From: Ralstonia pickettii DTP0602
GTDB lineage: Bacteria > Pseudomonadota > Gammaproteobacteria > Burkholderiales > Burkholderiaceae
Length of the DNA: 64,000 nt
Assembly (NCBI GenBank): GCA_000471925.1
Contig: CP006668.1
Span: 2,294,001-2,358,000 of the forward strand
Reading direction: 5' to 3'
Position numbers and translations under genes: made by a program
The notes under the pieces: generated by a model
Told to the model about the DNA's origin: nothing
Database searches by the model: none
What the model saw: only the letters and a program-made list of their open reading frames with translations
In this document: positions 1-7,242 of the stretch, piece by piece
Layout of the letters: the number at the start of each line of letters is the position of its first letter
Position numbering within the stretch: the first letter of the stretch is position 1

Positions 1-548
1 TTGAGACCCAACCTCGCGCGGGCCAGCAGCATCAGCGCTTCCGGCGAATCCTTTTCCCCAACCGCCTGGGAGGCCGCCGCTTCCGCCTGCTCGAACTCCC
101 GCCGCCGGATGTTCTCTTCGGCCAGAAGGACCTGGTATTCCGCCGACGGCAGCAGGTATTTGGCGGCACCCGCGACCGCATCGCCCGTGTCCGCATCGGA
201 AACCAGCTCACGAACAATCCGCAGGTGCTGACGTGGATCGCGCGACAGCATGGCGAAGAAGGTCGAGGCCTCGCTCTTCCCGAGCTTCAGACAGACCAGG
301 GAAAGATCGCTGGCGACGCTGGCGATGCCGTCCGGGTACAGTGGCGCGGCCCGCAGCAGCGCTTGCTGGGCGCGGCCATACTCGCGCGCAGCGAAATAAA
401 AGCGGGCGGCTTCGTGCCACTCTTCGGCCGACAATGACACGTTGTGCATGGACCCGATCAGCTCATGTCCCGCCGCAAAATCACGCTTTTTCCGGCATTC
501 CCGCAGAGAAACCTCAAAGTTAGACGACGCCATCTCTTGACCATTCAT
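1..548 (-). CDS. TPR-like hypothetical protein, 3' end cut by window edge
   Basis: An open frame runs on the minus strand from an ATG at 548 to the first base of the window without a stop, so at least 182 residues are encoded and the C-terminus is missing. The translation is helix-rich, with repeated Ala/Tyr/Leu spacing (for example AARFYFAAREYGRAQQALL and EALMLLARARLGL), as in tetratricopeptide-like scaffolds. There is no signal peptide or catalytic motif. The upstream Shine-Dalgarno is weak; an in-frame ATG five codons later is an alternative start. It follows the lysis genes in the same direction. It may be the last prophage gene, a lysogenic-conversion gene, or host DNA beyond the left attachment site; the window does not decide. 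Confidence 0.55.
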   Translation of the reverse strand, partial: MNGQEMASSNFEVSLRECRKKRDFAAGHELIGSMHNVSLSAEEWHEAARFYFAAREYGRAQQALLRAAPLYPDGIASVASDLSLVCLKLGKSEASTFFAMLSRDPRQHLRIVRELVSDADTGDAVAGAAKYLLPSAEYQVLLAEENIRRREFEQAEAAASQAVGEKDSPEALMLLARARLGL

Positions 549-613
549 TAGAGTTTTGATTGCGTGGGCGATAGTACACCACCCACCGCCCACCCACGCG
601 TCGCCCGCCGTGC

Positions 614-1198
614 CTATCCCCCGCCGGCAATCTCCGCCACTGCGCTCAGTCGGCCCCGGACGGCGTTGTAGAGGTCGATGCAGGTGTTGGCGTCCCGGAT
701 GCCCTGGTCGCCGTCCCGGACGATGGCGTCGAGAGCTGCTGCAGCCTCCGGAGCAAGTTCGGCTCGCGCTTCACCAGCTCCGCCGGCAACGGCGGGATCT
801 GGGGCGGCGGCACCATCGCCGCCCGGACAGGCACGGACGGCGAGGGACAGCCGGCGAGTGCCAGCACGATAGGCAGCCAGAGCAGCCGCAGCCGATGCTT
901 GTTCATCCTCTCTCTCCTTTCTGGCTTTCGCCATGATGTCATCGACCTCGGCGCGCATGGCGGACTCGGCCTCACGGTACTGCCTGGCGAGGCCTGCCTC
1001 GCGCAGCGCGGCAGCCGCCACCTCCACCGCATGCGCCGCCCGCAGATCGGACAGCGCACGTTCATAGCGGTTGGCCTGCCAGTGCCAGGCCGCCGGCCCA
1101 GCTATCCCTCCACCCAGCACGGCTCCCACCGCCAGCGCCAGCGCATAGCCCTCCCAGCCGGGGAGCGCGCCCATCACCGCATTAAGTAGCCTTGCCAC
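614..1198 (-). CDS. Rz-like i-spanin (inner-membrane lysis protein)
   Basis: 194 residues starting at a GTG with a GGAGG ribosome site. Residues about 15-38 form one hydrophobic N-terminal membrane anchor. They are followed by a long Ala/Glu/Arg-rich helical region (about 40-130), typical of the periplasmic coiled coil of Rz-type inner-membrane spanins. The C-terminal third includes a conserved-looking ANTCIDLYN stretch. Inner and outer spanins join and fuse the two membranes in the last step of lysis in Gram-negative hosts. The start overlaps the holin end by 17 bases, and a complete Rz1 frame lies inside the gene, an arrangement diagnostic for spanins. The assignment rests on architecture, because Rz sequences diverge strongly. 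Confidence 0.8.
   Translation of the reverse strand: MARLLNAVMGALPGWEGYALALAVGAVLGGGIAGPAAWHWQANRYERALSDLRAAHAVEVAAAALREAGLARQYREAESAMRAEVDDIMAKARKEREDEQASAAAALAAYRAGTRRLSLAVRACPGGDGAAAPDPAVAGGAGEARAELAPEAAAALDAIVRDGDQGIRDANTCIDLYNAVRGRLSAVAEIAGGG
646..906 (-). CDS. Rz1-like o-spanin lipoprotein, nested inside Rz
   Basis: 86 residues encoded wholly within the Rz gene in another frame. The ATG at 906 has a strong AAGGAGAG ribosome site within Rz coding sequence. The N-terminus is MNKHR, then a hydrophobic run and the lipobox LAGC, so the mature outer-membrane lipoprotein would begin at the Cys near residue 20. The remainder is Pro-rich (VPPPQIPPLP), a hallmark of Rz1. It should pair with the Rz coiled coil across the periplasm. 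It terminates 32 bases before the Rz stop, so the nesting is complete, as in phage lambda. Confidence 0.85.
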   Translation of the reverse strand: MNKHRLRLLWLPIVLALAGCPSPSVPVRAAMVPPPQIPPLPAELVKREPNLLRRLQQLSTPSSGTATRASGTPTPASTSTTPSGAD

Positions 1199-1478
1199 GA
1201 CCGCCTCCTTGCCGGCTCATCCAGCGCTTGAGCCACAGCTCGAGGTACTGGCTGCCGACGATGCCCAGCGCGCAGCCGATGCCGTACAGCGCCATCGGCG
1301 GCAGGTCCGGGAACTGCGCCAGCCCCACCCCCGCCACCATCGAGGTGGCGGCTCCCAACAGCGCACGCCCGAGGATCAGCCGCAGCGTGATGGGATCGTT
1401 GCTAACCAGCAGCTTGCCAATGCCGATCACCGCGCCCATCACCAGCAGCATGTACAGCGATTTTTCGTGTTCTTGCAT
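1182..1478 (-). CDS. Phage holin
   Basis: 98 residues with about three hydrophobic segments: roughly residues 8-24 (LLVMGAVIGIGKLLV), 36-55 and 60-78. A basic, glycine-rich cytoplasmic tail (WMSRQGGGRGK) follows. Size, position between endolysin and spanins, and topology fit a class I-type holin, which sets lysis timing and opens the inner membrane to the endolysin. The ATG has an AAGGAACGGG ribosome site. The gene begins 21 bases after the endolysin stop and overlaps Rz by 17 bases, giving a compact lysis cassette. Confidence 0.85.
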   Translation of the reverse strand: MQEHEKSLYMLLVMGAVIGIGKLLVSNDPITLRLILGRALLGAATSMVAGVGLAQFPDLPPMALYGIGCALGIVGSQYLELWLKRWMSRQGGGRGKAT

Positions 1479-1498
1479 GTACCCGTTCCTTGTGATGG

Positions 1499-2140
1499 TT
1501 ATGCGTGGAGGAATTGCTGGGCGCGCAGCCAGCGCTGACGCCGGTCATCGATCCCGTTGAGACCGCCATTGATGCGACGCGTGAGCTGCTCGAAATCGCC
1601 GCGGTCCGCCAATTGGTTGCAGCCGCGCGAATACCAGAACCACGCCGCCGAGCGCGCGGCCAGCGCATCATCGACGGCCAGCAGGCCCGGCATCGCGACC
1701 AGATCGACACCAAGCGCGTGGCCGCAGGCGCGATAGTTGTCCGCGAAGGTGATCTGCTTCAGGCCTCGGCCACGGTATTTCCAGCCGTCGCCGCTGGCCG
1801 CCTCGCCATTGCCGTAGCGGCTGGCGTAGACGATCGTGGCGATGCGCGCCTGGCGCTCGACCGGTACCATCCGCTCGCCCGGCTGACGCCCGAGCTGCGC
1901 CGCCAACGCGGGCGTGATGCGCTTATCGAACTTGGACGCCAGCGCAGGCACCGCGTAATCGAAGGACTCCACCAAGGTGGTAAAGCCCTTCGATTCGTGG
2001 CCGACCTGGGCAATCCAGGCCGCGACGCGGTGCGGCGCCAGAATGCCGAACTCGAACAGCGCCGCAGATACCGGCGCATGCCAGCGCTCCGCCAGCGCGG
2101 GCGACAACCCAGCGGCCCGCTGGAAAGTCTGCTTATCCAT
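1499..2140 (-). CDS. Endolysin, glycoside hydrolase family 19 (chitinase-like muramidase)
   Basis: 213 residues, the usual length of a single-domain GH19 endolysin. The fold is recognisable from the N-terminal IAQVGHES motif with the probable catalytic Glu49, followed by the SFDYAVPAL region. Later come GDGWKYRGRGLKQITFADNY and the C-terminal RINGGLNGIDDRR, both characteristic of the family. No signal peptide or SAR anchor is visible, so export depends on the adjacent holin. It would cleave the glycan strand of peptidoglycan. A pair of terminator-like hairpins lies upstream, between this gene and the tailspike. Confidence 0.93.
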   Translation of the reverse strand: MDKQTFQRAAGLSPALAERWHAPVSAALFEFGILAPHRVAAWIAQVGHESKGFTTLVESFDYAVPALASKFDKRITPALAAQLGRQPGERMVPVERQARIATIVYASRYGNGEAASGDGWKYRGRGLKQITFADNYRACGHALGVDLVAMPGLLAVDDALAARSAAWFWYSRGCNQLADRGDFEQLTRRINGGLNGIDDRRQRWLRAQQFLHA

Positions 2141-2159
2141 CCAGATTCCCCCAGAAATG

Positions 2160-2210
2160 AAAAAGCCCGCGTGTAGCGGGCGAAAAGAAGAAGCCGCCCG
2201 GGGGCGGCTT
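2160..2210 (-). terminator. Tandem terminator-like hairpins between tailspike and endolysin
   Basis: Two inverted repeats read in the transcription direction. AAGCCGCC/GGCGGCTT (2191-2210, 4-base loop) is followed by a pyrimidine-rich stretch. GCCCGC/GCGGGC (2165-2181) is followed by five T residues. They could reduce readthrough from the structural genes into lysis, or protect the structural mRNA 3' end. Confidence 0.6.
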
Positions 2211-2229
2211 CGGCGGACTCAGGATGCCG

Positions 2230-4875
2230 TTATGGCTGCACCGCAGCCTCAAGCCGGCTGCGCAGGTAGGCGCATTCGAGGGCCAGCGCCTCGTCATAGC
2301 GCACGCTGTAGCGGAAGCCAGCCGGCTGATACGGGTCCAGAACCTCGCCGGTCTGCTCACAGACCCTCTCCGGCACCTCGGGCCATTCGTCATAACAGAG
2401 CAGGCCGTAGGCGAACGGATCCAAGCCCTCGGCCTCGAATGCCTCCCGCACCCGCTGCGCGATCACGCCGACGTGCCAGCGCGCCCCGGCGGATCCCTTG
2501 GCGGCGACGGCATCCTTCATCTTGTACTGACAGAACTGCACCTGCCCCCAGGCGCGCAGCGCGCGCTCGTCGATCGGCTGGATCTCCTCCTTGTGGTTTT
2601 CATCCGACGTCTGGATGGTGCCGTTGCCGGCCCAGACTTCCGACCAGCGGCGCAGCGTGCTGCCACAGGACCGGTTGTTGTCGGTGCCGGGACGCAGCGA
2701 AGGCGCCGCCGCATCCCAGCGGAACGCCTCGGCACCGCCGACATAGGCGCGCCAGGTGCCAGAGCTGGTGTCGATCTGCGTACCGCCCACGCCCAGCGGC
2801 CCGGCTACGTAGTAGCCGACGAAGCCTGATGCATCGGTTGCAAAGGTATGGCCGCCGACATTTCCTAGAAGGTCGAAAATGGCCGTGTTGTAGGAGACAC
2901 TCGCCACCGCCGTCGCATAGGACGCGCTCAGCCGGTGCCCGAGCGAGTAGGTCTGCCGGCCCTCCTTCTGGACCCAGCGCAGGCCGCCGGCGCGCTTCGC
3001 CGGGGCCGTCGACGCGCGCGGGGAGATCAGGCCAGAGCGATAGTCGATCACGCCGTCTCGCACGTTCAACGGGATCACCGTCTGGAAAATGTTGGTGATG
3101 CGGTTGACCGACACCGTTGTCGACGTGCTGTTCGGCGCCGTTCCGGTGCGCTCTTCGCCGCCATAGAACAGGAAAATCTTGTCCTGGTACGCCACCACCG
3201 ACCCGACACCGACGCCCGAGGCGCCCCCGGTTTCCGCGTGGAACAGCGTACCGAGGCGGAACGTTTCGGCATGGTCCCAGATGTTGGCGCCATTCGAGAG
3301 CTTCGCGCGGATATAGAACGCCGACGTGGGCCCGTCACTGCCGGCGCCTTCCAGCGTGCCGCTGCGGTACGAGCAGAAGGCATGAACCACGCCATTCACG
3401 ATCTGCAGCGGCACCGGGGAGTCCCCGAGCGGCTGCGCGCCGAAGTAGCCGACCGGTGCCCGGTAGAACGAGAACGTGGCCAGGTTGTCCGTGCTGACCC
3501 AGAACTGCGGGTTGATGGCGTCGCCCGAGCGCAGGAAACCGTAGTAGTTGCCGCTCGCGCTGTCCCATTTGACCGAGGGCTCCTCGGCGTCGCTCGATTG
3601 CTGGATCGTGTACGCGGTCCAGGTTGCGCCCTGGTCCGTCGAGCGGTACAGGCCCGCGCCGGTGCCGTAGTGGAACCCGACGACGATCGAGCCACCATGG
3701 CCGACCGTGAACGAATGCACCATCACCGGCTGGCCCGAGCCCCACACCGGCACCGGGAAGGTGATCGGCGTGACCGTCCACGCTGCGTAATAGTCGCCAG
3801 CCGTTCCGGACGGCACCGTGCGCTTGTACAGCGAATGCGAGGAATCCACATCCTTGCGGACGATCACGTATTCATAGGTGCCATCGGTGCCCGCGCACCA
3901 GGTCGTGTACCCGAACAGGTTTTCGTCCAGCAGCTCCGGCGACTCCCACGACGAGCCACCATCATCCGAAACCACCACGGCCGGGCGCAGGTCGCCGTCC
4001 AAGTGCGAGTCGCCGCAGTTGACCCACACCCGGATCTGGTTGTTCAGCACATAGGCCTTGTCCTGCGGCCAGTTGGTGTACTCGCGACCGAACGTGATCT
4101 TCGAGGTGTTCTGCCGCAGAAAGTCCTCGGTGATATGACGGATCGAGCCGCGCTTGAATGCCGCGTGCGAGAACCGGCTGAGATCCGGCAGCGCCGACAC
4201 GGCAAAGGTCCGGCCTTTGCCGTTGTAGATGTCGACGTCGCCGACAGCGCTGGCCTTCGCCATCTGCGCGGTATCGTCCGCGACCCCGTTGCCGACCACG
4301 AAGTCTTCCAGCGAGACGTTGTCCTTGTTCTTGTCGTGCTGGCTACGCACCAAAGCCCCGTCGTACGGCTGCACCACCGCCACCAGCGCGTCGCCCTTCG
4401 CCACGTCAGACGGATTGACCAGGTCAGCCGCGCCGACGTTCGGATTCATCCACACCGCGCCGGTGTAGAGCATTTCCCGAGCGGTCGTCGTGTTGAAGTA
4501 GCGGTCTCCAGCCTGCATCGGCGAGCCATTCGGGCGGACCGTGGGGTCAGATGCGAGCGCGCCATAGAAGCGGCTGTTGATCGTTCCCTGCGCGTCGCCC
4601 GCAGCTGCGGCGGCTTCCTCTGCTGCCACTCGCGCGAAATCTGCCTCGCTCGCGGACGTTGCCGCATTGCTCGCCGATGTGGCTGCCTCGTTCTTGTAGC
4701 CGATCACGTCCTGCAGCGCGCCCAGGCACCACTGCGCGACCTTCAGGAACTGCTGCAGCGCCAGCACGAAGCGCAAGCGATGGCCACCGTTACCGAGCCC
4801 TGTGGTCGGGCTATCGGTGTCGTCGATGGTGACGTCATCACCGCCCATCTCCGGCGGAAAATTCACGGTCGTCAT
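2230..4875 (-). CDS. Tailspike/tail fibre with sialidase-like Asp boxes and C-terminal S74 intramolecular chaperone
   Basis: 881 residues. The first ~130 form a helical, Ala-rich virion-attachment region, followed by a spike-type linker (DRYFNTTTAREMLYTGAVW). From about 250 to 600 there are BNR/Asp-box motifs of sialidase-like propellers at 303-310 (SDDGGSSW), 412-419 (STDQGATW) and a weaker one at 461-468. The last ~126 residues are a peptidase S74 domain. This chaperone drives trimer folding, then self-cleaves at a Ser (probably Ser757, with Lys762 five residues on). The expected role is host polysaccharide recognition and possibly depolymerisation. Start and preceding stop are joined as TAATG, so translation is coupled to the upstream tail gene. 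The substrate is unknown. Confidence 0.85.
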   Translation of the reverse strand: MTTVNFPPEMGGDDVTIDDTDSPTTGLGNGGHRLRFVLALQQFLKVAQWCLGALQDVIGYKNEAATSASNAATSASEADFARVAAEEAAAAAGDAQGTINSRFYGALASDPTVRPNGSPMQAGDRYFNTTTAREMLYTGAVWMNPNVGAADLVNPSDVAKGDALVAVVQPYDGALVRSQHDKNKDNVSLEDFVVGNGVADDTAQMAKASAVGDVDIYNGKGRTFAVSALPDLSRFSHAAFKRGSIRHITEDFLRQNTSKITFGREYTNWPQDKAYVLNNQIRVWVNCGDSHLDGDLRPAVVVSDDGGSSWESPELLDENLFGYTTWCAGTDGTYEYVIVRKDVDSSHSLYKRTVPSGTAGDYYAAWTVTPITFPVPVWGSGQPVMVHSFTVGHGGSIVVGFHYGTGAGLYRSTDQGATWTAYTIQQSSDAEEPSVKWDSASGNYYGFLRSGDAINPQFWVSTDNLATFSFYRAPVGYFGAQPLGDSPVPLQIVNGVVHAFCSYRSGTLEGAGSDGPTSAFYIRAKLSNGANIWDHAETFRLGTLFHAETGGASGVGVGSVVAYQDKIFLFYGGEERTGTAPNSTSTTVSVNRITNIFQTVIPLNVRDGVIDYRSGLISPRASTAPAKRAGGLRWVQKEGRQTYSLGHRLSASYATAVASVSYNTAIFDLLGNVGGHTFATDASGFVGYYVAGPLGVGGTQIDTSSGTWRAYVGGAEAFRWDAAAPSLRPGTDNNRSCGSTLRRWSEVWAGNGTIQTSDENHKEEIQPIDERALRAWGQVQFCQYKMKDAVAAKGSAGARWHVGVIAQRVREAFEAEGLDPFAYGLLCYDEWPEVPERVCEQTGEVLDPYQPAGFRYSVRYDEALALECAYLRSRLEAAVQP

Positions 4876-5759
4876 TAAGTCAGCTCCTCGATTTCAAAGG
4901 CGGTGCCGTTGTTGTTCATGAATGCTTGCTCGATGGGGCTCAGCTGACGCTGGCGCCCCAGGTATGAACGCCGCAGACGGTGCAGGATGTCGTCCTGGTC
5001 CCACACCAGCAGGATCTCGCCGTCGATGCCGGCACGGCGCTGCATCTCAAACACGCGCACCATGGCTTCGTCGCGCTCCATCCCGTTCAGGTTGAATCGC
5101 GTGACGCGGCGGCCAGGCTTGCGGTCGAAATACGGCGTGCCAGCCATGGCACGCTGCACGGTGGTGTCAGACTCCCATCCTGCCGAAGCGCCCGCGTTGG
5201 CGTTGTGTTGCGGCTTCCAGGCGCGGCTGACGAACAGGCGACCCAGCTCGACATAGCCGTCCGGGTTCCCCTCGTCCTCGATGTCGATGCGGATGTAGCG
5301 CCCCGGCGTAATACGGGGCAGCACAACCAGCAGAATCGATGGGTACGACAGGCGCTCTTCCTCGCTGACCGTGCCGGACCAGAAGTTGTCGTCTTCCCAC
5401 TCCAGCATGCCGATCGGATACAGCACCGGCCACGCATAGGGCAGGGTGGGAGTCACCCCAGGCGGCAGGTCCAGCGCGTTGTCGAAGATCGGGCTGGAGA
5501 AGTCCGGGTTGTGCGAAACCCGCACGCGCCAGACGGCCGATGTCGACAGGTTGTGCTTGACCACAGCAATCACCTGGAACAGCTTGGCCTCCGGGCCTAG
5601 ATCCACCGTGAAGGTCGTGTCCTCCTTGGCCGCGGTGGCGCTGCGCGCGAGCCGCGTTAGCCGCCGGTCCTGCAGATTGCCAAGGGGCACCTGCCAGTCA
5701 CCGCCAGACATCGCGCCGCCATCAGCGATGTTCGGATGTGCGATCAAAACGTTCGCCAC
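4875..5759 (-). CDS. Conserved tail-tip/baseplate protein, function unknown
   Basis: 294 residues, soluble, no signal peptide. The middle (about 70-185) has beta-rich stretches such as VWRVRVSHN and GRYIRIDIED, resembling a jelly-roll or carbohydrate-binding-like fold, but no family is named with confidence. The C-terminal part (MERDEAMVRVFEMQRR, ILLVWDQDD) suggests a structural assembly role. It lies between the hub-like protein and the tailspike with essentially no spacing, so it probably connects the tail tip to the fibre. The start follows the previous stop by one base. Confidence 0.6.
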   Translation of the reverse strand: MANVLIAHPNIADGGAMSGGDWQVPLGNLQDRRLTRLARSATAAKEDTTFTVDLGPEAKLFQVIAVVKHNLSTSAVWRVRVSHNPDFSSPIFDNALDLPPGVTPTLPYAWPVLYPIGMLEWEDDNFWSGTVSEEERLSYPSILLVVLPRITPGRYIRIDIEDEGNPDGYVELGRLFVSRAWKPQHNANAGASAGWESDTTVQRAMAGTPYFDRKPGRRVTRFNLNGMERDEAMVRVFEMQRRAGIDGEILLVWDQDDILHRLRRSYLGRQRQLSPIEQAFMNNNGTAFEIEELT

Positions 5760-5760
5760 G

Positions 5761-7242
5761 TCACCCCCACAAAGTTAGTTTTGCCGTGCTGCGGTCGACA
5801 CCGGCATCCAGGCCGATCACGCGAAGCAGGCGGCCGCTTAGCCCGAATCGGCTGGTTTCCAGTTCCACCACGCTGTCGAGGTCGATCGCGCCCAGCTCAT
5901 CGAGACGGATCTCGACATCCACCAGCGCGCGCCGCACGCTGTACAAATCCGCGCGCCGGGTGGCCTCCGCGGCGGCATCGGCCTCCGCCACCAGGGCGGC
6001 GTCGAAGACGATTTCCTCCGAGGAAGGCCACGCCGTCTGCACCGCAGGGCGCTCGCTCGCCGTCTGGCGCAGGTCCAGCGCCAGGAAGGCTCGGCGCGCC
6101 GCGGACACGGAGCCCGCCGGCTGCGGCTGCACTGTGTAGTTGCGCGCGAAGCGCACCACGGCGCGCCAGTTGGGCACGCCCGCTGCCCGCATAGACAGCG
6201 CCAGAATGGCGTCCGAATGGATCAGGGTTGGCGTGCCGCTGGGCGCCGTCAGACGGCCCATGCGCAACTGGTTGAGGCGGTCGAACCCGTACCAGGCGCC
6301 GATGGCGTTGGCCAGCGCGTCCATGACCGCCAGCGCGCTCGCCTCACCGTCGACCCACGCGCCCACCGGCGCGGCGTTGGCAGCGTTCAATGCCGACACG
6401 TCCGCCGCCAGGATGTCGCCGGATGGAATCCCTGCATCGATCGCCGCGGCCTGCAGCAGCGCACCCGCACGTGTCTCCGCAGTGCTGGCATCGGCCGTCA
6501 CCTGGCCCGCCGGCATGGAGCCGAGCCGGAACAGGCCGCCCCAGCGCCGAACCTCACCCGCCGCCGGAGCGGTTGCCAGCAGGTCGGCCGAGCTGGCGTA
6601 GTTCGCCCCGATCGTCAGCGCAACGCCGTTGTCATAGACGGCGCTGACCGTGCACGTCTGGTCGGACACCTGAAAGATCAGCTTGCTGGAGTTGACAACC
6701 TTGGCCGAAACGTTCAGCACAGACCCGTAGACGCGCGGCTTGTACTGGTCTTTCAGGTCGTCCTTGGTGCCCTCCAGGCCATCGGGCAGCACGTTGTCGC
6801 CGGCGTACTTGGCGCGCGGGAGCGGGCGCCCCATCAGCGCCAGGCGATCCCGCACCACCAGGCTGATTTCGGCGCCGACGGCGCGGACCTCCTCCAGCGT
6901 GCCGGACATCACCACCGGCCAGCTCGACACCGCGGTGCCCAGCGCGCCGGCCCGGACGGTAAAGGGGCGCCCGTCAAAGGCGTAGTCGACCAGCAGCGCG
7001 TCCAGGTGCCCGTCCGCGTTGGCCAGCAGGATCTCACCCACCGAGACGCGCGAGGCGCCATAGGTGGCCGCCTGATCGAACAGCACGCGAGACAGCCGCG
7101 GCGGCTCGACCAGGCAGGGCTCGAAATACGCATTGGCCGGCGTATCGTCCGGCCTGGTGATGAACCCCGCATCGGAAAAATGCAGGACCTCCACCAGACC
7201 TGTCGACAGCCGGTATGCGCTGACTTCAATTGCAATGGTCAT
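5761..7242 (-). CDS. Putative tail hub / distal tail protein
   Basis: 493 residues directly downstream of the tape measure, with which it shares an ATGA overlap; this is the usual place for distal-tail and hub proteins of siphophages. The N-terminus (IEVSAYRLSTGLVEVLHFSD) reads as a beta-rich domain, as in tail-tip ring proteins. Recurrent segments such as VSVGEILLANADGHLD and RPFTVRAGA occur about 70-100. No peptidoglycan hydrolase motif was seen. Only three genes lie between tape measure and lysis, so this protein probably combines several tail-tip roles. The exact assignment is inferred from position. Confidence 0.55.
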   Translation of the reverse strand: MTIAIEVSAYRLSTGLVEVLHFSDAGFITRPDDTPANAYFEPCLVEPPRLSRVLFDQAATYGASRVSVGEILLANADGHLDALLVDYAFDGRPFTVRAGALGTAVSSWPVVMSGTLEEVRAVGAEISLVVRDRLALMGRPLPRAKYAGDNVLPDGLEGTKDDLKDQYKPRVYGSVLNVSAKVVNSSKLIFQVSDQTCTVSAVYDNGVALTIGANYASSADLLATAPAAGEVRRWGGLFRLGSMPAGQVTADASTAETRAGALLQAAAIDAGIPSGDILAADVSALNAANAAPVGAWVDGEASALAVMDALANAIGAWYGFDRLNQLRMGRLTAPSGTPTLIHSDAILALSMRAAGVPNWRAVVRFARNYTVQPQPAGSVSAARRAFLALDLRQTASERPAVQTAWPSSEEIVFDAALVAEADAAAEATRRADLYSVRRALVDVEIRLDELGAIDLDSVVELETSRFGLSGRLLRVIGLDAGVDRSTAKLTLWG

